From Pipra filicauda (lineage: Eukaryota > Chordata > Aves > Passeriformes > Pipridae), in contig NW_024104356.1 in the NCBI RefSeq assembly GCF_003945595.2, positions 1 to 64,000 on the forward strand: 64,000 nt of DNA. The letters run 5' to 3'. The first letter of the stretch is position 1; the number at the start of each line of letters is the position of its first letter. Below the pieces are notes generated by a model. The model saw only the letters and a list, made by a program, of their open reading frames with translations. It had not been told where the DNA came from and searched no databases. The translations under genes were made by a program, and so were the position numbers. Shown piece by piece: positions 15,001-30,000 of this stretch.

Positions 15001-18000
15001 ATTGTTCTCCAACATTTGAGTAATATTAATAATGTGACTGTTCCCACTGAGCTGCTGTTCCAGTTAACAGCATGATTCACATCCTGATGTTTGGGTTAAA
15101 GGTCCTTGGTTTTGCTAGGGGAGTAAAATACACCCTTTGCTCTTGTTTCAATAGAGCAACTTAAAAATAACGAAGGGAAACAGGTCAATGCCGAAGGTAG
15201 AAGGTGAGGAGAAAACACAAATTTCCCTTTCTAGTGGGAAATAAACAGCAGTTGTCTTTAAGTCTTACAGATGTGTATGGATTAGATAAATAAGCCTTTC
15301 CTTGTCACCTGCTGAGAGAAGGAACTTCATCTTGAAACTGAAGAAGCCCTCAGGGCTGCATCTTCAGATCTGCTCTTACCCTGCAATTTCCCTTCCTTCT
15401 TGGAATAAGAAGGTAGTGTAATTTGCTTCAGTCATAGCTTATCACTGCTGTTTGACACACATTGTCTGTCTAGATGTCACTTAAGAATAGGGAAAGGTAT
15501 TTATATTTTTTGGAATAACTACTGTAGGATCATCTTATGAAATCCACAGCCCTATCTACCTTGCCCAGGTATAGAAACAGATTCCTCAAAACGGCTGCTA
15601 CTCTTTCCCTTTATCAAATCTTTTACTTCATCAGGTGATTATTATATTATGGCCCCTCTCAGATTTTTCATTTCAGAGGATAAGCTATTCTTATGCTAAG
15701 TAGTTCAAAATGACACAGTAAGCAAAAACTGGGGACAACAAGTAATTGTACAGCCAGAACCAGCCACACTTACTTAAAAAAGTATGTCGCCTGTTAGCAT
15801 ATGGCAGAGCTCATGCTGTGAAATTCATTTAACACAGAGACAGTCATTGTATGTTAATGAGGCTCTTTGCACGTTCAATTATTTGTTTGTTGCATAACCC
15901 CTCATCACCTATTCCCCTTCAAATTGGTTGATTGCTGCGTTTTGACCTCTGAAGTGCGTGCCATCATTTTACAAATTATTCTTTGACTTTCAAAAGTGAC
16001 TTTTGTAAATGTTCTCACACCTGTGGAATTAATTCTTGCTGGTGTATTGTGAAATGCTACAAAGCCATATTTCTCTCACCTTACTTAGTAAATGAGAACT
16101 GCAGACCAGGTCTCCACTAGCTCCATGAATTCCATACCTAAATTCAACTGAGCAGCTAATGTTAGTTCTTCTGTGTGGAAATATATATCAGTTGCTAACA
16201 GATCTGATTTTGCGAGAAAGTCCTTTCTGGTCCCTGCAATCTTACTTTCTCTGGTGGTGTTCTTACAGACCTGAGAAGGAAGAGGCTAAGCTCTCACTCT
16301 TGGCAGCACAGAAGGTTCAACAGGAAACAAGAATTAAGCAGTGTTCAGCAGAGACTTCTCTGCAGGAGCAAATCTTTATTGGCATCTATTCAAAATGAGT
16401 TGCCACTAGAAAAAAAATGGGAATCAAACCCATTTCTTTCATCCAGAATTTAAGTCAGCCTTTAGCACTTGAAAATTTGCCTTCTTAGGATTTCTTTTCT
16501 TCTGTTTTTTCTTGAGCTTCATCTGTCATGGGTTTTAAAACTGAAAGGGACCTTTGGAATAATGAGTTAGACCACCTATGTTACACAGTTTTCTGGAATT
16601 AATTTCTCAAGTTCTTCCTAGCTCTTGTAGAGTCACTGTCTTTTGACGTTTCTGTTCATTTTTTTTTTATTGTCAGGGTTTTTTACTTTTCAATTTGTTT
16701 AAAATGGTTAATCAGAAGATGTGTCACAGCCCTTAGTATGAGCTTGCAGTGGTTGGATAGATACCCTGTCTGCTCAGACATTAGTGACACACAGCAAAAC
16801 AGCAGCTGGAAAAGTTTAGAATTCAAATAACTTGTAACTTCATAATTTTCTCTTTTGACACCTATTTAGGGATTCGGGAAGGAGCCTAATTCCCCTGACT
16901 ACTGGAGAATTAGTCTTCCAACCTCATCTCATGTAGCTCCCAGGGAAACCCTCTAAAGAGGAAGAGCCTTGAGAATGGCATAAAACCTTTCAAGAGTTGG
17001 GTTTATGTTGCATTTATTATGTCCCTGGTCTGTTTTGAGTGTGCTTTCCTTGCTTTAGCTTGATCCAGAGTTATTTTAAATGAGATGTCTGCAATTGTAT
17101 GACCTCTGTGTTTTCTTTTTTTCTGGTGATGGCCTTCTGTTGGCCTAGGAGGGACAACTTTAATATGGAGGTTTCTTGTTGTACTTGTGGGACTGGCTTG
17201 TCTTGTGTTTTAGCAGATTTCTCAGGGTGGTGTCAGTTTGCTCTTCAAAGGCTTCTGCAAGGCATCAGATATTGTCTAGGTTCTGCTCAGTTGTTCTCCA
17301 GTGTTACCTTAATTTTAAAAGCTGACCTCATTTCTGCCTGATCACTTTGTTTCCTCATGGCATCTGATATCTCTAGTCTCTATGACTCCTTCCTCCACTG
17401 AGTAGCATAGGCACCTCTGTCTCGGGCAAACTAACTCTTACCTTCTGACATGTCCAAAGGTTTGACCTCTCTTACTCAGTTCAATAAACATATTGCTTTT
17501 TTTAATGTTCATGGGAATTGTCTGATCCTGGTGGTGGTCACATTTCTTTCTGATCTGTTTAATAGGGATGACTGGAGAAGGCAAGTCCCACACTGATCAC
17601 AACCTATATATAAATAGTTGATAGAGTTCTGAAATTAATTTCCGGTAGCTGATCTGTGAACTCTTTTTCCACCAGATTTGGTTGGCGAGTGCATGAAACA
17701 GCTGAATAGAGCTGGGTGACTTGTTGATCTCAGGGAAGTGATAAAAGAATTTCATTTTCCTTTTCATTTAAATGTGAATGAGCTGTTGGTACAGATGTCA
17801 CTCAAGAATTTCTTTGTTATTTTAATGAACCTGCATTAAACCATACAGGAAATCGCAAGGCATGTGTAATTTAAGTATTATATGTGAATTTATAGCAGTA
17901 GAAATTCATAGCTCTCACCTAATAATAGAATTAGGTAATAGTGAAAGTATGAAAGTAGAAGTGCATCTTGGAGACTTTCATGTCTATAGTGTAATTTTTT

Positions 18001-21000
18001 CCTTCACTTTTGAGGAGCACCTAGTTTATGTACAGGTTTCCCACCCTCTTCCTGTCTCCCCTACAGCATGTTTTACAATCTTCTTGCATGATTTGTGTTT
18101 ATTGAGTCATGTTCTAGCATCCAGCCAACTGTGCCTGGACTCACCATGGCTGTCAGATCTTCTTCTGGTCCTGCTTCAGACAGCTTCATCTTTTCCTCCT
18201 TGTAGTAGAATTTAAAAAAAATGAAAAAAGAAGTAAGAAAAAGAATCCTATCTCTTTGTATCTCTTCTGCTTTTGTTAGAAAGACAGTCTGCTTATGGCT
18301 TGTTGTGGCAACTTTATTATGAGAGAATTTATTTTGGAGGTGGGGATGTACCTGAGAGGGTGTGTCATGTTCCTATGACATCTGATACCAAATGAAATGT
18401 TCAGCCAGGCTTAAGATATTAATGTGTTTAGGGGGTAAATGCCAGTTGAAAGTACTGTAATAAAGATGGATGCCCCATTCCCTAACAGCATGTGGATGTT
18501 TAATAAGAAACTGTATGGTTTGTCCTGCTCCCTAGAAGTTTTAAGTACTGTCCTTGAGTGTCTGCAGGTAGTGATGGCTGAAAGTATCTGTGGAAGGTGA
18601 AATACTCTTCCATTTAGGGTACTTGAACAGAGGCCTGGGGGTTTTTTGGGACTGGGATGATTACTTAGGTTTTTCTTATATTGTAAGCTGTACGATAATG
18701 ATGTTGTTTTGCTTTCCCAGGCTGCCAAGAGAGTGATCCTGCTTTCAGGAACCCCTGCCATGTCACGGCCTGTGGAGCTCTACACGCAGATCGCGGCTGT
18801 CCAGCCATCTTTTTTCCCACAATTCCACTCCTTTGGGCTACGCTACTGTGATGCCAAGAAGGTACTTCAGTGGGGAAAGTGGCAGACTGGGACTCTGCAA
18901 ACAGCACTGTATTTTATTCAAAATGTGGGGGCTTTTTCTTTTCTTCCTTCTTCTTTCTGTCTGATGTTACATCTTTTCTTGTGTGAAAGTCTCACTGCAG
19001 AGTAACATTTTGAAAGCTCTTAAGCTGAGAAGATCTAGGTCCTGCAGTGGTGGGCCTGAGACATGGAGGTGGTAATGTTTCTTGTCAAAATCTGCCATGG
19101 AAGCCATAGAAATAAAAGCTTGGAAAAAAGAAACAAATATGGCCATAACTGGTGAAAGGAACCTATTCTGATAAAATCTTCCCCCCAGAGTGTTTTAAAT
19201 GGGCAGAGTAATATGGGGGCTTTAAGCAGCTGCAGGTTTGGGCTAATTGATTAAAAATCACAAAACCAAAAATCCAGTTTCTAGTCTGCTTTAGTCACTT
19301 TGATAAAGGCCTGTGTTGCTTGGGATTTTGGATTTTATACTTCCAGGTAAGTAAAAAATGAGGACTTATAGTCAGTCCATCTTTGTATTCCACTCTTCTA
19401 ATTCAGGAAATGGATGTGATCCCCAGCATATCTTGAAAATAACTCGTCTACCAGTTGCTCAGCAGTAGTTTCCATAGAGTCATTGAGTCCAACCACTGCA
19501 AGATCTTGGTTTTGCAGGAAGCCAGCATTTGGAGCCATGATGGCAGGTGTCTGCCTTGCTGCCAATGTATGGGCAACTCAGCTGTGCTTGGATTTGCCAT
19601 CCCTAGGGCTGCTGTGTATATTGGAACACACACTGCTAAAAGAACAGCTTTTGCTGCTGCTTGTTGTACAAGGAGGCTCAGGGATCTTCTGTGCTGGTTG
19701 CATAGACACAAAAGGGGAAACCAAAGTTCCCCTGACTTCTGATTTGGAACAAGAGCCCTCTAATCTGTCTTGTCCTCCAGGTCCTCCAGGACAAGCATGT
19801 AGCAGTTTGCACGTGGCACAGAATGGCTTGGCAGTGTGAGGACGCACCTGTAGCACAAACTTGCACACTCTCCTTTGTTCTTGAGTAATCCATTTAACTT
19901 CTTGTGCCTCATTGTCTATAAGACTGGGAAACTATTTTCAGCAGAGTGGTTGGAAACACTAAATGACCATTTCATGTTCAGAAATATTTACTGAAGAACT
20001 GAACATCATCGCTGTATGCCGTGAAAATAGTTACAGCTATTTGTAGGGCTTTTGTGTTTGTTTTCTTTTCTGTTTGGGGTAGCCAACATATACCAGGGTT
20101 TCCCTCAAGAAGATTCTTATTGCAGTCTTATATAAAATTCTCGAGTTCCTTTTTTCTTAGGTCTGAATGCCCACTTTTGATTTCATAGCCAGTGTAGTGT
20201 TGTTCTATGTATGTTCAAATGTGCAACCCAGAGGAGCAATTAATTGGCATTGGTACTCGTGTGCTGATGCAGTTGATTAGATTAAGGCCATTAGCATGCA
20301 GAATCATGGATACAGAGCTGGAGTCCTAGACTCCATCCATAGCAGGTTATCATATGGAAGGAGAGGGTCACATCATCTGCTGAGCTTCATTGTCTTTATT
20401 GAAAGATTCCTTTCTGAGTAGTGTTCAGAATGCTTCCTAGAGAAAAATGAAGAAATACAGTTCAATCTTGTTGGTTTTCTGCAGTAAAAAGGAAAGTTGA
20501 TTTTCAGCATGTGAGTCTGAGTAGGTTTGGAGTTTCATAAACCCTTTAAGGGTAAAGTTCTGCATGTTGCTTCAGTTGTGAGACACACAGACCTCAGGTA
20601 GGATATTGGATATAAGAAATAAAATAGTTTTACATGATCCAGGTTGTAACAGTGTACTCTGTGTAAATGAGTTTTCAACCTGCAGTGAAACTCAGCATGG
20701 AGGTCACAGTCTATATCAGCTTCCCTTCAAAACCTTATCAGGGTTTCTAGTACAATTTTTTTTCTCTGTTTGACCTGTCTCTACTAAACAGTAGAACGTT
20801 GCTGGTCTTCTCCATGCTCACCTGGGATTTTTTGCTGCAGTATATGTCAGTGATAGAGTGAACCTTGAAAGAATTTGGTTATTTGGAGAAGTGGGGCTCG
20901 TGGAAATGAAGAGATGTGGATAGTATTAGAGGAAAAAATGGGACTGCTGAATATTGGATTGCCATAGATCCACTCAGCAATGAATAAATTTAAAAGGTGT

Positions 21001-24000
21001 TTTGATGATTGTAGTTGTTCTTTCATGACTGTAGACTGTTCCTCATGTTCCTTTTTGCAGCTCTATCCTGAAACTGTGTTAGGAGTTACATCCTCTCTGT
21101 AGAACTGTTGTGGTATTTCTGCTGTCATTACTTAAATATGTCCTTCTTTCTGTCCTGAAAATAGCAGCTTTATGAGTGGAGATGGAATTGCACAGAACCA
21201 GAGAGGTTTTGCAAGGCTTTTGAAGATCTGTCAGGATGAAAGGTGCTATGTAAAAATGTTGTGGTATTAATAATAAATCTGATTGCATTATAAGATTAAA
21301 GAAAAATTGGCGAACCCGAACCATTCAACCTAAAACTAAAGCCTGACTAGTTTCTGTTTCAAGATAGTAGGTTTTATGACAGAAAATTACAAATATCTGG
21401 CAGATTTTATTAGAAAAGATATTAAAGTTTATAATTTTGTAATTCAACCTCCCAGCATCTGTATTCTTAAAAATACAAGTGAAATGTTACCTGTTATTTA
21501 CAAACTATCTCAAGTCTGTTTCCCAAGATACATGCTGTGAATTCATTTTTCGAACTGGGTGATGTTGGCAAATATTAAATAATTTCTATCTGAGCACATG
21601 CTCTGAATTTGTAAGAGTTTGGCAGCTTCTGCTAACACTGTAATAAGTTTACTGACTGATGTAAGATGCTGTAACAGTTTGGTAAGAAAATCACAGTTGG
21701 AAGCATGTGTTCTGGAATGTTATGGATCAAAGCCAGATGTGTATTTTGGCAAAATAAATGTCCCTCTTTTTTTCTCTTTTCTTTTCCACAATAGGGTATA
21801 CTAAACTTAATTCTAATAATTCCAAAAATAATTATCTTTTTATCACTGGGTGCAGCACAGAGCTAGCATGTTTCCTTGTTTGCAACTTGTTCCAGCACAA
21901 TGAAAGAAATATATAATCTGAATGTACTGTAGGCACTCTGCCTGTATGAGCTTTTTAATATCTCAGTAGATGGTATATTGGCTCTCTGTGTGCCTTGTTC
22001 TTTCTCTGATGATGATGTTGCTCTTCTGAAATGAATTGGGCTACATGGACACAAAGCATATGTATTACTTGCTTGTTATGGAAGTGGAAAGTGGACAAAC
22101 ATGGGCTCCATAAGTAGAATGAGGCAGCCTGAGGAGAGTCCAGACCCCGCAGTAGGTCTTGCTGAGTAGCCTAATCTGAGTTATCTCTACAGTGTAGCTA
22201 CCAGTGCACTGAGCAGTGTGGGCAGTGGGCTTAGAGGGCTGGGCACAGCCCAGTGGTTCCTCCTTCGTTCTGTACAGCTGCTCTGCTGGGCCCATGGAGC
22301 CTGAAGTAATGCAGAAAGGGAGCACAAAGACTGTGGCTTAGCAATGTCAGCTTTCCTGCAGAGTGCCTAAAGCTAATAAGCCCAGCTAGACTTGAGCTGG
22401 CTCTTCACAGACCTGAGGGATGTATCTTGCATTTCTAGTTTCAGGGAAGCAGAGCAGTGATACCCATGTTGGCTTTTTGAGGGGTTGGCTGAGATCCAGG
22501 TGGGCTTATTACCTCTAGCTGTACACCAGTGTGCTGTTGTCAGAGCCAAAGTTTTAATTCTACAAGATTTAAAATGGCTTTGTGTCTGGGGTTTGAATTG
22601 TTTCTTGCTTAAATGAACCAACTGTAGCTAATCAGATGGTACCATAATTATGTAGGAATAGATTAAGTCAAATGAGTTTTAATGGTGGCCATAAGTTCCA
22701 GAATCTGAAGTCAGTTAATGGTTCACATCAGTACAACATGGCAATAGAACTGCAGATTGTCCTGTTTTATCTCAACCTGAAGTAGGAATGTTCACTTCCA
22801 GATATCAGAGGTCTTACTTGCCTATAAGCTGTTCAATTGCTCCTCTTCCTGTCCCACAGCATGTTCTCATCTCTGTTTCATCAAAGCACCACCTCTAATA
22901 CAGTCAGAAATGTGACTAACCCCATGGTTAGTATGATTTGTTTTTTGTCTCATGCATTCTGTGAGAGGATGGAGGGTGCAGTGAATACTTTAGAGCTTTT
23001 TTCTATTTTACTTCCATTTCTGTGTTGCAGCAGGTTTCTCTTGGGGAAGACAAATAAAAGAGATATAGATCTTTAAGGTTAAATCTATTTTAGCAAATAA
23101 TGTGACACAATAAGAGTAGAGCAGTAGATCAAAGGGGTTGGTGCTGAGGCTCCCCACACCTCCATTGTATGCATCTCAGGAACAAATTTGCATCCATATG
23201 CAGTGGTTTACTTTGGATTGTTATTCCAAGACCAGAGGTTGTATTTTTGGACGCTGCCAATATGACTTGGAATTAGAGCTGTGAGGAAGATTTCACCTCC
23301 CTCCCCACCTTGGTTTTTAGTATTACTGTAGCTGTATTTCCTGCCCTTATTTGTGAAATTTCAGAAGAAAGGTTTTTCTTTTGCCTTTGCTTCAGCATTA
23401 AAACCTCTTCTCCAAAAGAAAGTTGTTTACAGATGCTTCTTTTGGGGAATGTACCAATTTTGATGCCACTGTGGGTCAGCTTAGTTGTTCTTTCTCAGAG
23501 AACAAATGATAGGCTGTGGAATTACAAGTAGGAGAAGTGATGAGCTGAGATTAATTGAACAGATGTGTATTGCCTGCAGACAGGATCTTAGAGGATAGGG
23601 TTTAGAGGGGAGTGTTTCAAGGAGTAAATGAAGGGCTTGTTCAGAGGAGCTTTGAAATGATGATACTTTGAAGAGACAGTGTTTAGAGTGATGTATTTTG
23701 GGCCACAGTTTATTTATGATTTGCTTGAGTTTGAACCAAACATGTAATAGCAGAAACAGAGTATGTCAGGAAGTGGATCAAGAGTCAGGTCATAGTGGAA
23801 TACAGGCAATTTTGACCTGGCACAGACAAGTGTAACAACTCTGTGAAGGCATCTTGGTTAAGGATGTTTGTCCTCATGCTGTTAGAGAAGATTTTTCTGT
23901 GTCTCTCTGCTTAAAGCTGAGGTAAATGTGCATGCACAGAACTGCATTGAGTTCTCTTGGCCTGCTCAAACCTGCAAGTGGAGAGCAGCACCTTTCTGTG

Positions 24001-27000
24001 TGAGGATGAATACTGGGGCATAGTGCTGCAGTAGGGATCCCTGCCACCTTTCTGCATAGTCCTCTTCCTTACACCTCCCTGAGCACTTGTAGATAGGGGA
24101 ATTTGTAAGTAACCTTTTCACCTTGGGTGGATTAGTTTGTATGTTTCTATCTTACTGCCATTTTTATCAAATGTCTCTTCCTCCTGACCCTTAAGTTCTT
24201 ACCTTGTCCAGTTTCTTGGGACATTTATTCTGCTTTTGGATTGCCTGCAGACCAGTTTCTTGTAAGTTTGACGTTGATAACTGCTTTGATCTTTCCCAGA
24301 TGCCGTGGGGTTGGGACTACTCTGGATCATCCAACTTAACTGAACTGAAAATTTTGCTGGAAGAGTCCATCATGATCCGACGTCTGAAATCAGATGTACT
24401 TTCCCAGCTTCCAGCAAAGCAACGCAAAATGGTTGTGGTGGCTCCTGAAGGCATTAATGCAAAGACCAAAGCTGTCTTGGAAGCTGAAGCAAAGAGGATG
24501 GCCAAAGGATATAAAAGTGTAAGTCAGAAACTATTTTTGTGATGAGCCATTGCTATTTCAGGTACCTTTATTCAAAAACAGTAAAACCAGCTAAAATTCA
24601 GCTAAAAACAGTACCTGAGTTCCAAAGAAGGTCGGAGCCACACCTTATGTGAAGGCACAGTTTCAAGTGAATGTACAGCACAATCAAAACGGCTCATCTT
24701 GTTTTGCTTTTGATGTAAGTGGTCTGCTTTGTCCCTTTGTGTGAAATACCATTTCCTCTCTTTTTTTTCTCTTGTGTTAATAATTTCTAATTGTCTTTCA
24801 GACCTCTTGCCTCTGTACTTACTCTTCTGTCTAGCCCTGTAATCTCATTCAGCCTATCAAAACACAGCCTTGTTTAAGCTGTGTTGTGAACAGAGCAGTA
24901 GCCAAAAATGTGAAGAGTGTGTTTTTACTTCTCTTGTTTGTTTTCCATGTATGGATGGTAAATGCATGTTCTAGGCTCCTAGGTTGCTAATACAGTTCTG
25001 TAAGAACTTGGGAGATTTTCCTTGCTGCTTCTCAACTAAAGCTGCATTTGTGATATACTTGTCATCCAACTTGTAGGAGTTGAGTAGGAGGTAGAAAGGG
25101 AGGTGTCAGGAATGTGTGAGTATCTGCCATACCCAGAGGTGAGTAGGAGACTTCCCCCTCCAGACTTCTATTGTTGTGCATTTTATGTTGTTTTTTTCCT
25201 AGCAAAGTGTTTATTGGCAGCAGCAGATATCCCAGATCTGTGAGCAAGAAGGAGAAAAGGCATTTTTGAGACTCAAATTCGTTTGTCTTTCTCTTTACAG
25301 AAACAACAGGAGAAGGAAGCTCTTCTCGTCTTCTTCAGCAGAACGGCAGAAGCTAAAATCCGCTCAGTCATGTAAGATGTGTGTCACTGCTCCATTCCTG
25401 CCTTGTGAAATGTGTTTGTCTGCTGAGAACAGGAAACAGTGCCTTAGAGATAGTGCAGGGACATGAAGCATAGCCTAAAGTCAGCCTAGAAAAAATTGAT
25501 GTTAATTACAGTGCACTAAACGTTTTCTCCTCTCAGAGTTCCTAGGCTGAATAAGTCTTCTGATTTCATTCCAGATATGGATCTAAACTGTCATTTGAAC
25601 CATCTAAAATTACTTGGTGTTTGGGACTTGGACCAAGTTCCCTGATCCGGACCCTATTACAGTTTAAGGAGGGAGGGAGCAATGAAACTTACAAGTACCA
25701 ACAGAATTTGAGGAGACAAATGCTGCAGTCCTGCTGCAGCAGGAACCCTGAATCAAAAAGCTTCTGAGATAGACTGAACTTTAGTTGGAATGTGCTCGAG
25801 GAATCTCACAGCCCCTACGGAAATTCTTGGCTGTTCCACAGGGCTCACATGGGACCTCAGTAGCGAGTTTTGTACCATAGGTGTGCTTCTAACTCTCTTC
25901 CCTAGAAGTAATTTCCTTCTGTGACTTTCTATGCCCATTCATCCTTAGCCTTTCTGCTGGGGCTGCAAAGGAGTTGCTTTAGGTCATTTAGCGTAACTTT
26001 CTAATAAGCAGTATGATAATAACATGAAAACAGTTTACTTTCCACAGCTCTCTAAATGTAAGGACCAGCTGATGTGCACTGTGTGATTTCACAGTCTCAG
26101 ACCTTGTTGCAAAATTTGCCTGTTTGGCACAGAACTGCACTTCAGTGTCCCAGTGCTCATTTCTGTAGAAGAGTTTCTTCCTTTTATGTTAGTGAGCAGT
26201 TGGAAGACTTTCTTGTTTTTATTTCAGTTGCAAATATGAACTGAATATAAAACCATGAAGTGTTGTTTACTTGACTCTCTGGTGGGAACTTGTCCATTTT
26301 TTTTCTAGGGTTTAGGAGCATTTAAAATATCACTTACTATAAGCTGCTAAGGTACAGTACCATCTAGGAAATGGTACTGTCCTATGATCATCAGCACTTC
26401 CCATATTTTACCCTTGTTGACAGGTCTTCCATTGCTTCCATTGAAGTGACTTGCCATTTGTTAAATGGAGTATGGGAATGAGGTATTAAAATAATTGTGA
26501 TGTGTTGGTTGGCACCTGCTTACTACACTGAATGTTTGCTTTGATGTTTGTTTTAAAATCCGCAGTCCCACTTCCCTCCCAGATTTCTTTGTTAAATGAT
26601 ACTCTCATTAACTGGGATCTGAACATCATGAACCCTGGGGGTTGTCTGCAAAGAACTGATAAATCTTAATACAGCACTGGAAATCCTGCCTGGTGTTTTC
26701 TGACAGTTACTGCTGACCTAAGTTATGTTGTATTTAGCAAAGAACTTGGTATTCCTGATCTTTGTAACAATTTTGCTATTCCAAAGAAAAGATGACATTT
26801 GTGTCATCTGTATAGGCTCCAGCTGACCTGACTGTAACACAGGTTACTACATGGGTTCTGTAGCTTTGCTATTAGTCCATGGGAAAAGCCAGATGTTTTC
26901 ATTTAATTAACACCTCTTAACTGCATTTAAAAGGAGACTTGTTGCCTTTCATTGGCCATTAGCCTGCATGCATATGGATAACTCCTAGAAATAGCTGATG

Positions 27001-30000
27001 TATTTAGATTGTTAAACTGGAGTAAATTGTCAGTGTGAACCCTTGCGAGAAGGGTACTTTTAGGATATTCTGATCTATGTGTTTAGAGATCTTCTAAAAT
27101 AAAAACAATCCTAACTAAATGCAGAAAGTATAATTGCATACAGCATATTTTACTGTATTGTGATTGTTTAAAAGTTAGAAATACGGATGGGTGAGATTGT
27201 CATTAAGTGTAGATGACCTTCAGTTGATTGGTCTGGGATGTCATGTTTCAAGTAGGATATAATAAACTAATTTTCATTAGTCCCCAAGTATAAATGTAGG
27301 CAGCTGTTCAGGTGTGGTGATCAAAAAATGAGTGAATTTTCCTTCAATGTAATTTTTAATCTATAGGAGATTTGACTTGCTACTTGCACTTTACTGCAGC
27401 TTTCTTTATGCTAGCCAGTTTCCTAGTGCCTGTGTGTAGATGAGCAGAGTCTTCAAAGAGCCATGTCTGTATTGTCTCAGCACATAATTTTATAGGGTTT
27501 TCATACTTTTCCTCTTCCATGTAGAGAATACATCCTGGAGTTACTGGAAAGTGGGAATAATAAATTCCTGGTGTTTGCTCATCACAAGATAATGCTGGAT
27601 GCAGTTGTTGCAGAGCTGGAGAAGAAAGTAAGTGACTGACTGAGTTGCCTTAACTTTGTCACTGTTCCAGCCTCAGAGCTGTTTAAGAGCTCCCTGGAGT
27701 TATGGCCGGTCAGATAGTTTATGAAAGTTAGTGGCAGAGATAATTTCTACTTGCTGTGCTTCTGAATGTGCCCTTCACCAAGGGAGCTGAGCTGTCAGGG
27801 TGAATGCCTCACAGAATGCACTTTGTATTAATGTTCTTTAATCTCCATCATCTTCCCCAGACCTTGTGAATTCCTGGAGGACTATTACCCTGTGTGGCAG
27901 TCTCTGCTTTGTCCTCCAGGCTTTCCTCAGAGGCAGAATGCGACAACCCAAGCCCACTATGGCTGCCTGCCTTTACCTCTGTGGTGCTTTTATGTTTTTG
28001 AACTGGAACACTGTAGGGAGACTCAGCAGACCTGCAAATCATCTTTCTTGACTCCAAGGTTGTTTGGCTAATTTTTCATTTGAGACTTCCATGGATGCTC
28101 CTAAAGAGTTGCGGGTCCTTCTGGGGCAGTGCGAAGAATGGTTTAAGATAATATTCCAACCTGTAAACCACAGTTGGCAGTGGTGACTTTGCTCTATGAC
28201 AGCACTGGACACTGAAGAGTTATGGCCCTGCATCACACAGGTTTGCCATGCCTGTCCTGAGCCTGCCACAGAGCAACTGAGATGTCTTCACATCTCCTCC
28301 CACTGCAAATGGGGGAATACTTAGGGAGGCTGGGGAGGTTGTACCAGCTGTAACTTCAGCACAGAGACAGTGGTTAGCTTTGTATTAGGCTAGTTGCCTT
28401 TCCACTGTACTTGAGCTTGTTGCTGTCCTTCCTATTTTGCTGGACTCTGGGAGAAGAATGGGCATGGGAGCAAGTCACACACTGGACAGCGGGGAGGTAT
28501 GTTGTATACTGAGCTACAGTGCTTCTGCCTGAAAGATTAGGAAAGGTCTTAAAAATATAACTGTTGCCTTTTTACTTTTCTGACTCTGCCATGGGGAAGG
28601 TAAATGGTATCCACTAAGACATGGAAGGAGTATACGGGAAAGGGGACAGAAGATCTCTAAACAGTACCTTGTGCCTTTTCACAGCATGTTGAGTACATTC
28701 GCATCGACGGCTCCACACCTTCAGTCGAGCGGCAGTCTCTGTGCCAAAAGTTCCAGTTCTCAGAGAAGCAGGTTGTGGCTGTCCTTTCCCTCACTGCTGC
28801 AAACATGGGCCTTACGTTGTCTGCTGCCGACCTGGTGGTGTTTGCAGAGCTCTTCTGGAACCCAGGGGTAAGCGTCCTGGAGGGGACAGGGGTTGGATGC
28901 TCCCTGGAGAGCAGAAATGTTGCTGTTAGGAGATATAATGGGCAGGGGACTTTCTCTAGGGTTTTTCTCTTGCTTTCTCTGATGTCTCCTATCTCTGCAA
29001 CCTCAGGTGCCTGGGCTTGAACCAGTGAATCTGGTTACACAGCTTGCTGGCTTGGAGAAGATAGCATGAAAAGGAAACATGCTCCTGTTTCTTAATTTGA
29101 CAGAGCTCTTAACAGCTCGCCAAACCAAGATCTGAAAGGGTCCATCATCAATGCTGACCCTCTACTTTTGAAAGATGCTGGGACCTGGTGTACCAGATTA
29201 CTTCTTGGCTTAGTCTGTGTTTGAGGATACAGGTGTTAACAGGATCCAGATAAGAAACAGTTGCTAAGCACAGGAAATGAGATCTTCCCTCCCCTGGTGC
29301 TTACACTATTTCTTAGATGCTGCAGTTCTCACTTTGTATTTGTCATGTTTTTACATTAAGATTTTGATCCAAGCAGAAGATCGGGCACATCGAATTGGAC
29401 AGACCAGCTCTGTTAATGTTCACTACCTGGTGGCTAGAGGCACAGCAGATGACTACTTATGGTAAGAAGAGAGAAAGACGCTTTGGTTCTCCTGCCACCT
29501 GCTCTCCGCTGTTTGTCACATATGTGATCTGAGGTGCTTAATGTTAGTGATTTCCACAGCCTGTGAGGGGAGGAGCAAAAAGTGCCAGTCGGGTCTGCTG
29601 TGAGCTGGAGACATGGCCTGGTTGCAGTGGACATGACTAAGTGCTGACAAGCAGAAGGAATAAAAGTAGTTACCTGACAAAGAAAAGGCCCTTAAGAGAA
29701 ATTCTGGAGGAGGTGATGCATCTAAAACCATTACAGCCTCTGTATAAGGAGAAGGAGTTGTCTTAGATAACATTCCTATGCTAGGGTACTGTAAAATGCT
29801 GAGTATTTTCAAGCAAAGTCAGCAGACAGTGGAGATGGTTCAGTGTATTGTAAATTCGGTCTGAGGAGCAACCTGGCTTCTGAGTGCTTGGACAGGGAGC
29901 TGTGAAGGAGGACTGTACTGTTGCTGTCCTCTTGCTCTTCAGTGAGTCCTTCAGATGGATTAAAAAAGTGCCACTGACCCACCTCTGGATAGTTGTGGTA

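Larger units (their letters stand above)
11378..18720 (+). other. SMARCAL1 large intron
   Basis: At 7343 bp this is the largest intron in the window. Contents seen: a 27-bp tandem repeat (13321-13392), a small duplicated 17-mer (14356-14392), and a possible highly decayed repeat near 16,525-16,600 with a 'ctgaaagggacc' core. Donor GTGCGT, acceptor GCTTTCCCAG. No nested gene on either strand; open frames are short and unrecognisable. Confidence 0.8.

Noticed and set aside
19478..19508. CR1-like scrap 'agagtcattgagtccaaccact'
   Set aside because: Only about 30 bp of similarity and no flanking CR1 sequence; too short to annotate as an element.
20300..20410. Possible MIR fragment
   Set aside because: Resemblance is weaker than in the three listed relics and could be chance.
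28671..29020. Alternative-frame open frames over the SMARCAL1 motif V exon
   Set aside because: They are shadows of the real exon; the frame starting at 28,685 matches SMARCAL1.
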